Of a stretch of DNA of 64,000 nucleotides, positions 37,135-64,000 are shown piece by piece. The stretch covers positions 9,996,501 to 10,060,500 of the forward strand of contig NC_091099.1 of NCBI RefSeq assembly GCF_024713975.1, written 5' to 3'. Source of the stretch: Paralichthys olivaceus (Eukaryota; Chordata; Actinopteri; Pleuronectiformes; Paralichthyidae). The notes beneath the pieces were generated by a model. The model worked only from the letters and a program-made list of their open reading frames with translations, searched no databases and was not told the DNA's origin. Each line of letters starts with the position of its first letter. Within the stretch, counting starts at the first letter, position 1. Both the position numbers and the translations under genes were made by a program.

Positions 37135-37962
37135 ATGGAGGAGCCCACAGCCTCTGGTGTCTTCTGCAGCCGGATGCTGAGCATGGTCAACTCTGAGGAC
37201 GTCAACGCCATCATCCAGGCTCAGAGACACATGTGAGTGTTCGTGTCATCTGATGAGCATCACGTGTCTCCCCTGCTTCCTCATATCACTGTATATATAA
37301 TGTTGTGCTGGTTGGTGATGGCCCCTTCACACAGACCTCATTCAGACCTGGTATCCATCCTGAGGGATCCAGTCACAAGTGGTCGGCTCTATGTACAAGT
37401 CTGAATGCACCCAATTGCATCTTCAGTGCTTCCTTAGGTCTGATCACTGCTGTGTAAACTGTCATGCTCGCTCACTAGTACTGAAACACACACACACACA
37501 CATTCACACACAGACATCAGAAACATATGTAAACTCAGACTTGGTAAAAAGAACATAATTAGGTCTTTGCCAGAAATGATATATGTGATTATTTGCACAT
37601 AGAGCGAGGAAGTGAGATGTGATCACAAGTGGTCACAGGAGACGCATTTAGGAGACAAATTGCTCAGGTTGGACGGGGTCACCAGGTTTGAACAGGGCCT
37701 TACACTGTATATGACAATGATGCTGCCATGTCCCTTCCTCATTGCAAACTGGCCTCTGAGGATTCTTGTTGTTTTCTGATTAATTGTGTAAACAGGCTCG
37801 ACCGCTTTGAGAAAACCAACGAAATGCTGATCAACTTCAACGGGCTGTCAAATGTACGACTGCAGCAGATGAACGAGCGCTTCCTGCTCCACACACGAAC
37901 TCTTGTGGAGATGAAGAAAGACCTGGACAGCGTCTTCAGACGGATCAGGTAAACGCTGCCCC

Positions 37963-38014
<52 letters not shown>

Positions 38015-38455
38015 AATACTATCCCTGATTATTTTTCTCCTTTGCTTCCCCAGGACACTAAAAGGGAAGATTGCTAAGCAGTACCCAGAAGCTTTTAGCA
38101 GTGAGTTAACATTCACATGTTTTTATACCAACAATCAACTCCTCCAATTCAGTTCAACTAAATCTCATGTTTGAAATATTTAGATATCCACGAGTCACCG
38201 ATTCTGGAGGACGACGATGACGAGTTTGACCCAGTTCCCCACAGTGTTGCCACAATGATCACAATGGCCACCTCGGAGCAGAGCACAGAATCATGTGACA
38301 CAAGTCCAGATGTGATCTCACCCACTGTGAGCAGATGCTCCGAAGATCTCTCTCAAGAGCCACCTGACACGCCCACCTCTGACGTGCCAGAGACCGTCAT
38401 CACAGACACCGCCGTCCTCCAGGACGAAGGGCCTGACTCTGTACCTGCGGAATAG
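37135..38455 (+). CDS. kxd1: KxDL motif-containing protein 1, 4 coding exons, 189 aa
   Basis: Exons 37135-37232, 37796-37948, 38054-38100 and 38184-38455 join in phase (570 nt). The first ~110 residues are the conserved helical core: [21 protein letters not shown], then [38 protein letters not shown] and the KKDL motif at residues 73-76 that gives the family its name. They are followed by [16 protein letters not shown]. The C-terminal ~80 residues are acidic, Ser/Thr/Pro-rich and probably disordered. Family role: KXD1 is a subunit shared with or linked to the BORC and BLOC-1 complexes, acting on lysosome positioning and lysosome-related organelle formation at the cytosolic face. The length is slightly above the ~176 aa of the mammalian protein. 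Intron 3 (37949-38053) is only 105 nt and half of it is CA repeat. Confidence 0.95.
37963..38013 (+). repeat. kxd1: (CA)n run next to the kxd1 exon 3 donor
   Basis: About 25 CA units begin ~14 nt after the donor at 37948/37949 and fill half of a 105-nt intron. On the opposite strand this gives a fortuitous Val/Cys open frame. Confidence 0.9.
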
Positions 38456-39420
38456 AACGAACACTTTGAATGGATTTCAGTCACTTGAACCTGAACTTCA
38501 ACCTTAAAGTGATTTTAGCAGGAGGTCTTGTTGTATTTATGTTGGTCTTTATTATATTTGTTCATTTTTCCAGACAGACTTTGTTTGTATTTGTTGGAAA
38601 GAGCTTCACAGCCTTGATGTTAAAGTCTGTCTCTGAGGATGTTTACCATGCTTCTTTGTTCTATACCTACACAGCACTGAAATAATATACATAATACTTG
38701 AAGTTGTACAGTATGTCACTATGGATACTTCTGTCTTATTCACACCTGAGTAAAAGCCATCACTCAAAACATGATTGGAAGCATTTTCTGTTTGAAGAGA
38801 TGCACTTTATGTTACTTGAAAGAGATTTTTTTCTCTGCATAATAGTTAGAGTGCAATTAGTTTATACTGTTGTTGTGGTTATAATATTGTCACGGCATTA
38901 TTTATCGATGGACTTCTGTTACAACCATAGACAACCAATGATGTCCCCAGAATTTTATCTCCTGTTTTTTGCCAAAAAATTCTCTGTTGGTCCTCTCCCA
39001 TCACAGGCAGGTAAGATATTAGGTTCACTCTGTGATACAGAAAACTTTTTAAGGACACAAAGATTTGCTCTTTAAGATGTAAACCATGTTGTGTGAGTGA
39101 ATGATCCGACCACTCTGCTACAATGCTACTGATTAAAGATGCAGTTATGGTTTTAAGTGGAAAATTCTAAATCAAAAATAGGCTTAATTTGTTATTCCTG
39201 TCATAATGTATTTGTGTTTATATGTTATATACTTAATCACTGGAAAATCTATCTAGACAGTAAGTTTAAATGAAAGTGAGAATAATAACTGGTGTTTGAC
39301 AAATGTGCTTTAGACAGGTGAATAACATTTTTGACAAACTGTGTCCTTCAGTTTAAAAACAGTGTGATGAATCAGCTGTTATTAGAAAGTGAATCTGTTA
39401 ATGTTCCAACAGAAAATAAA
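38456..39420 (+). other. kxd1: kxd1 3' UTR with poly(A) signal
   Basis: AT-rich sequence after the TAG at 38453-38455. AATAAA at 39415-39420 is the best canonical signal. Open frames here (for example 38470-38685) have no coding support. Confidence 0.55.
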
Positions 39421-40093
39421 ACAAGGTGATGCAAAGTGATTAAAAAGTAAAATGACCAGAAAGGTTTAGGGGCTCTCCTAATGAAAAGTGTACATTTATT
39501 TTCCCCACAAGAAATAAAAGAAATGGAGCGTGCCTTTGCTTCATGAACAAAAGAAAAAAGTGAGAATAATCCTGAGAACAATAAAAAGAAAAAACATGAT
39601 AATAATAAATAATTGATCTCACACTTTGTGGCTGAGAAAACTGTATTAGACTCATAACTCTGTAGTAAGCAGAGACTAACTGGTTGGTTAGATTAACTCA
39701 AATGTTTCTTAAAAGGTGAATCCTGCCGAGCAACCAGGTTAAAGTGAGAGAACTCTGGATCCTGGAATCTAAACCCAACCATCAAAATCTCCTCTACACA
39801 AGCTGCCTCTGTCATTAGTGTCAGAAAGTGCATGAAGTCATTGTTATCATACTCAACACACAGCCATCAATTAGTGTTTGCAGTTCCTCATCAACCACCT
39901 GAGGGCGCTAAGTCCGGATCGAAGCAGTTTTTTTTTCCAGAGTTCAAACGTCACAGTGACCTCCACGTCACATGACCGGATATCCCAGGTTTGGTGTTTT
40001 TCTAATGGTCAACACATAAACTGTAAATATTAAGTCAACGTGGATAATTTACACTTTAACAAACAATGCAATCATGTTTTTGTTTCGTTTAAC
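39421..40093. other. Intergenic region between kxd1 and ergic2
   Basis: About 670 bp of AT-rich sequence; nothing recognised apart from the approach to the ergic2 promoter. Confidence 0.5.
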
Positions 40094-40231
40094 GACCGCC
40101 ATGTTGTAGCCCGCTAAGCTAGCTGATGCTAACGGTTGTTGTCATGGTCAAACGTTCAAACTGAACTTTATTAATCTCAGCTCGTCCCGAACAACCGGAG
40201 TGTGAGAGGATCGCTGAGCTGAAGCTGCGAC
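40094..40231 (+). promoter_or_regulatory. ergic2: ergic2 promoter with YY1-like site
   Basis: 'gaccgccatgttgtagc' at ~40094 matches the CCGCCATNTTG YY1 motif often placed at TATA-less housekeeping starts. The 5' UTR would run from about here to the ATG at 40232. Confidence 0.5.
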
Positions 40232-43200
40232 ATGAGGAGACTCACGAAGAAGAAAACTCTGACTCTGGTCAAAGAGCTGGACGCTTTCCCCAAAGTCCCC
40301 GAGAGCTACGTGGAGTCCACAGCCAGCGGTGGGACAGGTACCGACACAACACAGACACACGGAAGACACACAACTCAGACACAACAGACCACTGACACAC
40401 AACACATACAACAGACACACGGAAGACACAACAGACCACTGACACACAACACATACAACAGACACACAACACAGACACACGACACAGACAAGACATCTAC
40501 ACCACAACACAGACACACAACAGACTATATATACAGACAGAAGAAACATAGACAACACAACAGATACACAATGGACACATAGCAGATGTACAACAGATGC
40601 ACCACAACACAGACATACAAAAGACCACAGACAAAAAGCAGATACACCACAACAGACCACAGACACTGCAACATAGACACACAACAGATTCACCTCAGCA
40701 GATGACAGACACCACAACAGACAACCAGAAAATAAAACACAACAGACAGCACAACAGCCCACAGACGCAGCTGTAGTGTCCATGGTAATGTCCCCTGTGT
40801 GTGTGTCCTCTGCAGTGTCTCTGATCGCCTTCAGTCTCATGGCAGTTCTCGCCCTCCTGGAGTTCTTTGTGTACACGAACACGTGGATGAGATACGAGTA
40901 CGAGGTGGACAAAGACTTCAGCAGGTGAGACAGACACACGTGGTGATTATTGTTCAGCATCTCTGAGTTAGTTCTGGACGCTCGCTCGTCTCAGTCGTGG
41001 AATAACAACAGTGTTCAGGTTTTATAAGGTGTTGATTCTCATCTCTGATCATTTTGTAACTCTGACTTCATGGTGCTGAGTTCAACTGTGTTAGTTTTAA
41101 CTTGGTGTTCATGATCAATGGTAAATGGAAACTTTTCCATTCTCACGAGTGTATGTTCTGCATCTGCTCTTCATTTACAGTAAACTCAGGATCAATGTTG
41201 ACATCACAGTTGCTATGAGATGTCAATGTAAGTTCAAACATTTCAGGTTTCATTGTCAGTTCTTTAGTTTTGAAGAGGAAGTCTGATGCTGTGTTTTTAT
41301 GCCTGTGTTTAGATATAGGTGCAGATGTCCTGGATCTGGCAGAGACCATGGTCGCCTCTGATGGTTTAAAATATGAACCAGTGAGTTTGAGCTCCTACAT
41401 TTAAATTTAAAGTGTTAAACTCCATTATGACTCTTTTTAAACATTTGTATTCAATTCTTAAAGCTTCTTTATATTTGTCTCACAATTTCCTTTTCCGTTT
41501 TAGGTCAACTTTGAACTGTCTCCACATCAGAGATTGTGGCACATGTAAGAATCAAACTAACTTGTGGTACCTGTAATATCTTGGACATGTTTTTTATGTA
41601 CATTCAGCAAGCAGTTGTCTTTTGAAGCTGGAGCCACAGAGTGTTTTGCATCGTTCCTTGAAAATGACTGTAATGTTCAGTTAATCTGTTAATTGTTATA
41701 GCTCTAATTAAGTGGCAGCAAGGTTAGTAAAATATATTGGCCACCTATATAATGTAGTAAACTCATTGGTACCATATGGTTTTACCTCATTTGTGCTGAT
41801 TTTGAATTATAAATGCTGTTTCACTATTTGACTTTCCTCTCAATTGAATTGAGTCCTTGTTCTTACTTTTCTGTCTCCATCAGGACTCTTCAGCACATCC
41901 AGGAGCGTCTGAGAGTCGAGCACGCTCTGCAGGACGTCCTCTTCAAGGCTGCGTTAAAAGGAGATCTTCCTGCTCCCGAACAAAGGTAAAAGCTACTAAA
42001 TTGTTCTAATTCCTTTTTAAAGTTGGAAATATTATTACAAAGTAAAGTGTTCAACCTCGCTTATAGTTTGAATAAATCATTCTGTCCTCATTGTGTTTCT
42101 CCTCCTCCCCACAGTGACGGCAGCCCCACTTCCCTCACCGCCTGCAGGATACATGGACATCTGTATGTTAACAAAGTGGCAGGAAACTTCCACATCACTG
42201 TTGGCAAGTACGTGTCTACCTGGTGATGGACACTCATTATGATGTGTTAATAATGTAGTAGTTATACGATATTTTGCATTTATCCAGAAGATGAGAATTA
42301 AACCTGAACATGTTTTTTTCTAAATCTAATATTTTGACTCCCCCACAGGTCCATCCCTCATCCCAGGGGTCACGCTCATCTAGCTGCTCTCGTCAGCCAT
42401 GACTGTGAGTTTTTTATTTTTAACAAAACATGAATCTCTGTCATGTAAGCTCTCATACTTTAATCACAGTACAAATTAAAGTTATGGTTGCTGGGATATT
42501 AAATGTTGAAGATAACTGTTCTGACTCATCATTGTGCTGCAGCTTATAACTTCTCTCACCGCATTGACCACCTCTCCTTTGGAGAAGCGATTCCTGGGAT
42601 TATCAGCCCGCTGGACGGCACAGAGAAAATCTCTGCTGAGCGTACGTCTGTGTCGTCAAACACAAATCAATTATTATTTTCATTTATGCTTTAAAATGCT
42701 ATTTTTTTATTGACGCTGCTTTGATAATTCTCTATAGCTAACCACATGTTTCAGTACTTCATCACCATCGTGCCAACCAAGCTGAACACGTACCAGATTT
42801 CTGCTGACACACATCAGTACTCAGTCACAGAGCGGGTAGGTTTGAAGTCTGCTCCTGTTTGTGTATTTTTGTTGTGTACTATTTGTCAGTGCATTAATAT
42901 GTGTTTGTGTTCCTCTGCAGGAGCGAGCGATAAACCATGCTGCAGGCAGCCATGGAGTCTCAGGGATCTTCATGAAATATGATATCAGTTCTCTGATGGT
43001 CCGAGTCACTGAGCAGCACATGCCTTTCTGGCAGTTTCTCGTCAGACTCTGCGGCATCATTGGAGGAATTTTCTCCACCACAGGTAGACAAACTGTTTAA
43101 TCTGCTTTAATGGAGCATCAAGATGCTTATTGACAAGACTAAACTAGAGCATCATGATGAGCTGTGCTTGTACAGTTAGGCTACATACACTCTGATATAT

Positions 43201-44273
43201 TTTAGTTTAAAAACACATCCCTGTTGCTTCATTTATATCTGACACTGACCTAGTTTTAGTTGGAAATGTTGCGGTGTAGTGTGGACGGACTGAAACTAAT
43301 GCAAAGTGTTGCTAAAACTCAATATTAGTTTGTCATCGGTCCAAGAAAAGAAATCGCTGCTCTTAGTTTTCACAATTGTTGTTTCTTTGTTTCGTTTTCT
43401 GCAACTAAACAATCGACTGCAGGGAGGATCATCTGCTTCCTGTTTACACTGGCACACACATGCCCAGTGTATGTGAATGGTCACGTGATGTGCATTTTCA
43501 GATGCATTCAGATGTTTTATGGTTTTAGATTTAAAACGCTGCTTAAACACGTTCCCATATTCTGAGCAGCCATCGGCTTGAAATTGATTCATTCATCTAC
43601 AATATGAAAATCAGAAACTTAAAGAAGGGAAACATCAACCAAAGTGAAAATATATGAACACACTAGCAAGATGTAGTTTTTAAAAACAGTCCTGCATGGA
43701 GCTACCAAATTACTTTTTATACTCGTGTAAACTGAAAACAATGACTGAAAGAAAGGTAGAAACAGCACATAGAACCATTGTTTCTCATGTGGTGATGGAG
43801 TCTGTAGAAGAAGAGTTCAGTTTATTAGAGCAGACATTTTGTCTTACATAAACTGTGTAAAGCAGCCTGGAAAAATCCATAAATCATGCTGCATGTATTA
43901 TTTATGACTTTATGTCAGATGCAGACTCAACATCGTCTTCTATTTAAAAAACACAGAAACTCACTTTTCAGCTCAAACCTGTTTTCTCCGGGTCTTTGTC
44001 TCTCACAGGTATGCTCCACAGTATGGTCGGCTTCCTGGTGGACGTCGTCTGCTGTCGCTTTCAGATGGGAATCTATCGACCTCTGAAGGTAAACGAGTCA
44101 GTGATCGTAAACCTCGCTTTGAATTGAAACCTGTTTTTAAATTGATAAGAAATGTAACTCTCTTGGTGTTTTTCAGTAGTAATCATTCTGTGCTTCTTTC
44201 TCAGGAGGCTCCTCTGAATGAACAGGGAAACAGTGAAACCTCAGTTCCTCCGGAGGATTTCTCACAACAATGA
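40232..44273 (+). CDS. ergic2: ER-Golgi intermediate compartment protein 2, 13 exons, 376 aa
   Basis: Exons 40232-40337, 40816-40924, 41181-41227, 41313-41380, 41504-41544, 41884-41985, 42115-42207, 42349-42404, 42543-42641, 42738-42835, 42921-43083, 44009-44088 and 44205-44273 join in phase. They give 1131 nt, 376 aa, against 377 in mammals. A short basic cytosolic N-terminus (RRLTKKKT, then VKELDAFPKVPE) precedes transmembrane segment 1 (~residues 36-56, VSLIAFSLMAVLALLEFFVY). A luminal domain follows, with the ERGIC/COPII-vesicle signature regions (INVDITVAMRCQYIGADVLD, LTACRIHGHLYVNKVAGNFHI, SHRIDHLSFGE). Segment 2 lies at ~309-340 (FWQFLVRLCGIIGGIFSTTG) before a cytosolic tail. Family role: with ERGIC3/ERGIC1, cargo-receptor cycling between ER and Golgi. 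Convergent with magi2. Confidence 0.96.
40338..40780 (+). repeat. ergic2: Degenerate acacaacagacac tandem repeat in ergic2 intron 1
   Basis: Purine/CA-rich units such as 'acacaacagacacac' and 'acacagacacacggaagac' repeat imperfectly through most of the first intron. The complement gives a long Cys/Val-rich frame that is a repeat artefact. Confidence 0.85.
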
Positions 44274-44475
44274 GACGACAGAAACTCTGCTGCAGTCGAC
44301 TGACGACTCCCCAGCTCGGCCTAAACCACTAAACAGTAGAACCTGACTCATGTGGGTTCTTGGGCCGATGCTGAGATTAAGGAGCTAAAAACAATTCTGA
44401 TACAGATTCATCAGCCAATATTTATATATTGAAGAAGCGCGAATACAACTAAATATATAGAACAGGAATTGAGAA

Positions 44476-44481
44476 AATAAA
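44476..44481 (+). terminator. ergic2: ergic2 poly(A) signal
   Basis: AATAAA about 200 nt after the TGA at 44271-44273. Further AATAAA copies near 45060 and 45303 could serve longer transcripts. Confidence 0.5.
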
Positions 44482-45720
44482 CATTTTTAACATAGAATGT
44501 CAACATGAATACACACATTTTCTGCATTGCTTATCCTGCAAAATAAGTTTAGATATCGGTCTGTAAAAGGCTCATACTGACCAGCTGAGAAATTGGTCGG
44601 GCTCTACCAGTCAGCAGTGACATGCTGGGAAAATGTTTACAAGTTGTTTTATCTTAAAATGTGTAAATATTTGTATCTTGTTTATTTTTATTGGATGGGT
44701 GTTTGATTGTTATTGGTACCTCCTCTAATGATCTAGTTATTTCCACTGGAAGTGTTCACCAGGACTGAACTAGACATGATTTACATCATTATTACAGTAA
44801 TTTCTGCTGATTCTCTCGGTTATATTTCCGTCCACACACTTAATTGACAGATTTAAGCTTTTTTCTGATTTTCTTTTTTTCCATATTCTTTGGTGACGTC
44901 AGAAAAAAGCAGCGTATCAGCTCCACTTCAATCAAAGAGCTACAGTGAAGGAAGAACCTGTTCAGCACCTTTAAGAAGTGTGAAAAGTCTCGAGGGATTT
45001 TAGGTTGTTCCACGTTGTGCCTGTGTGTAAATGATTGTTGCAAACATGAGGCTGACTTAAATAAAATCCACTCTGATGTGGTTTCATTGTTAATAATTAC
45101 CTGTGTCTCTGGTATGTTCTCACTGAGTGCTGCATCATCAATGATTAATTATGAACTAAAAGATTTTGAAAATCACGTATTGCAGGTTTTTAGAGCCCAA
45201 CTTGACATTCTCAGATTCCTCAAGCTTTTCCAGAACTACTGGAGTAGTGAGGCCTGTCCCATTGTTGGTGCTGGACACTGAAGATGTTTGGGTTTAATAT
45301 CAAAATAAATTAAACTTTTAGTTTCTGACATGTACATCTGGCCTTGATCAAGAAATACTGTCACACCTTTTGTATCAGAAGGCCCCAGTTTCAGGCGAGC
45401 AACAGTTTAGCTATAAAGTAAATAACATGTAATATTTTGTTGAAATAAAAGGTGAAACTCTGATCTTTTGTCACACATTCAAAGTTTGATCTTAAAAAAG
45501 TCAATGTAAAACAAAGGAATTGGCCTCCGAGTTCAAACTGTTCAAGAAGAGACTGTGTGAAACAAACAATATTCACATTTAAGAAGCTGGAAACAGAATT
45601 TAATATTTGGGTAATTTGACCATTCATTTTCTATCAATTGATGAATCTATTGAATAATTGTTTCAGTGGTTATGAAGTAAAACAACGTCCAGAAAAGAAT
45701 ATTTTACACCATGTCAAGAG

Positions 45721-48073
45721 TTTATTTGACAGTATTTCAGAATATCTTTCAGTAAACAAGTTTTTTATTTTTTAGCAAAATGTAATATATCAGTACTGTC
45801 GCATTTCATAAAAATAGTTGTTCACGTCTTTGAAACTACAGTATCAATGATACAGTAAACCATATTTGTAGGAATACAGCTGTACAAGGTGAATAGTACA
45901 CAATAAACACTACACAGTTATACTTGATCTCGATGGGGATTTATGAACGTGCCATCCTTCACGGGTTCAGATAAAGCATTTTTTTTTGTTTTGTTTCTGT
46001 TTACAAAATCACTCACAGCAGGCGGGGTGGGGGGGCTGAATGGAGACAGAGGGCTGGATGACATAATCTCTCACCTACATACACTGAACACCTTGTTCCC
46101 ACGCTCCTCACTAACATGGATCGCAGGTGAACTCAACCTTTCCAGTCAGCTCACAAACATCCAGGTGACTCTTTAGCCAGAAAACACTGGGACGACACAA
46201 GGTCGTACTAGAGTTCCAGTCTGCAGGTGCATCGTCCTAAAAGCAATTAACACGAACGGCTCGGATTCATTCAGTCACATTTTTAACAACGCTTACTATT
46301 TTTTAAAACTTATATTTCCTTCATTACTCAAAAACTGTAGTGTTTGATTTTGAATGAGAGCAAACGAACAATATCAAAATGGAGAAATGCAGGAGCATGG
46401 TGACTTTATCTGTGGTTTAATAGCAGCATGCCTTCGACTCGACAGATGTTTCAATGCATTTATGTTTCACTTTAAAAAATCGTTGCTTCCTGTACGTGTG
46501 TGGAAAAGACAAATAAAGCTGAAAATACACAGAACAGAAACCATGGTCCACTTAGATAATAACCCTGTCTGGAATAACGTTCACAGCTCGACTTTCCCAG
46601 GTTTACTCTCCGAGAAGAGGGTGTAATGCTACAGGCTACATCGTTTCCCCTCTTCGACACCAGGGGGGACGAGGGCAATCGTATATTCACTATAAAGCTG
46701 AGAGTGCATCAAGATAACCGTAGATACTGCTCGGTGTTAAGTCCGAAGAAAACAGGCTCCACAACTCAACGGTCTGCTGATATGTGTGCGTGGTCACTAA
46801 CATCTGTTTTGCATTCAGTTCCCAGAAAACAAATCACAACAGCTCTGCATTAGTTTGAGTAAGGCACTCCGCCCCACCTCGTCACCATCGGCCTCCTCTT
46901 CCCCACACCGATGCCCCTCTCCCACAGTGATGTGGTGCACTTAGCACAGTAAAAGGCATAGAAATGGGAAATATAGACGGGACAGTTTTGTCTTTTCTGT
47001 TGAGCCTCAAATGAATACAGCACAGCTTCGAATTCTGCACAATGACTGCATGGTGGACTTGGGATCTGGTTGTGAACATAACTCAGAACAGTATAATCAG
47101 TTCTTACTAAGCAAACTGTTCTCAGTCACCCAGAAGTCGAACTTAATGAAAAAAAAGATCTTTGTCTCACATGAGAACCGACTGTTCAGCTCCACAGAGG
47201 ATGTCCTCTCAATGTTCTACCTCTAGAAGACATGTGAGTCCCTGTCTAACGACATGGTGGTTTACATCCATGCACGCGACCGCTGCCTCCCTCAGCGGTC
47301 TGGTTTGGTGACTTTCACAGTCTTTGATATGTAGTCATAGACGAGGCCGCCGAAATATTGATCCTAAAATACTGTCCTGTGTTTTTTTTTTCTCTTTACA
47401 ATGTTTCTAACTACAACACTGCCTTAAAAACACAGACAGGTTTGTTTTGGAGTTTACCAAATGTACATATTTTTCACATCTTTACATTTACAGTATATGA
47501 TATATTGGTAGGCGTGTGAGATCTTAACATATGTCGGGTTAACCAGGCTGTCACTTGGGTCAGTGCCATGTCCTCCAGGAGTTTCAGTGTCACTTCCTCT
47601 ATCTGACAGATCAGTCGTCTCATTTCTTGCCACTGCACAGAGAAAATGGAGCACAAGTAAAACTCTTGGCTGCACATATGTCTCTCTCCTGCGACAAACC
47701 TTTTTCCATATGAGGTTATGTTGCACTAACCGATGTGAGCCAGATTCAGTCGAGCGTTTAAACATCGACATCGTTTCTCAGTCTGTGATCAGAGCATCAA
47801 CTCTGGCATCCGAGGGTCTAAAATGTCTTCATACTGAGTCCATCAGGGTTTATACTCTATGTCACAATAGCTGTGAACATTTCTCTGTTTTTTAAGGTGG
47901 TGGGTGTAATAATCATCTGGTAAGAACAAAACAAAATATGATTTCAGAAGTAAATGGAGAAGAAAACAGAACAGAAAGAAGGAGCGAAGGCGATATAAAG
48001 TTCTCAGATATCTGATGGTGAACTGAATGAGGAGCCAGACAGTGTGATCCAGTTCAAACCAGCTAGATCCATT
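45721..48073 (-). other. magi2: magi2 3' UTR with poly(A) signal
   Basis: From the magi2 long-form stop at 48074 the minus-strand transcript runs into AT-rich non-coding sequence. The minus-strand AATAAA at 45726-45721 is the first clear distal signal and lies ~420 nt from the last candidate ergic2 signal, so the two genes end tail to tail. No plus-strand gene was recognised here. Confidence 0.55.
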
Positions 48074-63329
<15,256 letters not shown>

Positions 63330-64000
63330 CTGAGAAGGAACAAGAGCAAGGACAAAGTCACACTATGTTACATAGACCACATCATCTGGTCTCAGTGGTT
63401 CATATGTGTAAACATTCTGTGCCGCAATAATACAACTTGTCACTTCCTGTTGCCATAAATGTCAAATCTCTGCGGCATCAGGACACGAGGCAGCAGCACA
63501 GAGGAAACACACTGTCCCTCTCCAGTATCACACAGGAATATAAAAACAGTTCATTGCCACTGCAGGCGATCTACAAGTGTATGTGTGAGACAGAGAGGTG
63601 AAGAGAGACAGGGTCAGCGTCTTTGTGAATATGACAAACATGTGGTGCATTAACAGAGACACTCTCATCATTAACAGCTCAAATGTGTCAATGGATGTGC
63701 ACAGTCACAGTCAGAAATAGTGTCAGTTTTTAGTCTTTCATTATGATGATGCATTTTCTAATGGTCTTATCTTTTTTTGATCTTGTGTGTGAGAAAAGTT
63801 TTATTTGTCAGGTTACACCCGCCCTGTCTGGCAGCCTAAAGTCATCACTTCACTAAATCGTACTTTTCTGTAAATTTGACTGGTTACTCGTTGCCATTTT
63901 TCCTGCAAATCAATCACAACGAGGTGAAACAACTTCACAAATGCGACACTGGATACTCTGTCATCTCTGCTGTAGTTTGAATGTGCGCAAAGTTATGGAT
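63330..64000 (-). other. magi2: magi2 intron, continues beyond the window
   Basis: No exon was recognised upstream of the PDZ1 exon inside the window, so the preceding magi2 exon lies to the right. Sequence is AT-rich and unremarkable. Confidence 0.5.

Noticed and set aside
40148-40960. Minus-strand 270-aa Cys/Val-rich open frame
   Set aside because: It is the complement of the ergic2 exons and of the CA-rich tandem repeat in intron 1; composition is repeat-derived.

Overview
This window is nuclear DNA from a ray-finned fish, most likely a percomorph-type teleost. All protein genes are split by GT-AG introns, polyadenylation signals are present, and teleost-type dispersed repeats (short inverted-repeat elements, retroposon tails, long CA runs) fill introns. 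No bacterial, phage or CRISPR features were seen. I rebuilt gene models by joining exons whose phases match, and totals were checked for divisibility by three.

Layout, left to right. (1) 798-3266 (+): an unrecognised secreted, Ser-rich protein of 768 aa. (2) 5662-3821 (-): a small, unrecognised three-exon gene, divergent from armc10. (3) 6233-7996 (+): armc10, complete, 346 aa. (4) 10516-26971 (+): dennd5b, complete, 21 coding exons, 1264 aa. (5) 31865-33584 (+): sinhcaf (fam60a), complete, 279 aa, with an upstream CpG-rich promoter and non-coding first exon near 29,250-29,604. (6) 37135-38455 (+): kxd1, complete, 189 aa. (7) 40232-44273 (+): ergic2, complete, 13 exons, 376 aa. (8) 63329-48074 (-): the 3' part of magi2, from the end of PDZ1 to the C-terminus; its 5' part lies beyond the right edge. 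ergic2 and magi2 are convergent.

Functionally these are housekeeping or trafficking genes, not a pathway cluster. Armc10 is a mitochondrial armadillo protein, Dennd5b a Rab GEF, Sinhcaf a SIN3-HDAC subunit, Kxd1 a BORC/BLOC-1-linked lysosome-positioning subunit, Ergic2 an ER-Golgi cargo-receptor subunit and Magi2 a synaptic/junctional scaffold. The dennd5b-sinhcaf-ergic2 order recalls human 12p11, while armc10 and magi2 recall human 7q21-22.

The most interesting signal is at the 3' end of magi2. An 89-nt cassette exon (49353-49265) decides in which of two frames the terminal exon is read. One frame gives a 229-codon tail ending in a PGPW/GSDKLP motif, the other an 18-aa tail. Other points are a 32-nt magi2 microexon, an acidic low-complexity insertion in Sinhcaf, the small gene next to armc10, an exact 78-bp tandem duplication in a dennd5b intron, and two inverted-repeat elements sitting within about 30 nt of splice donors.
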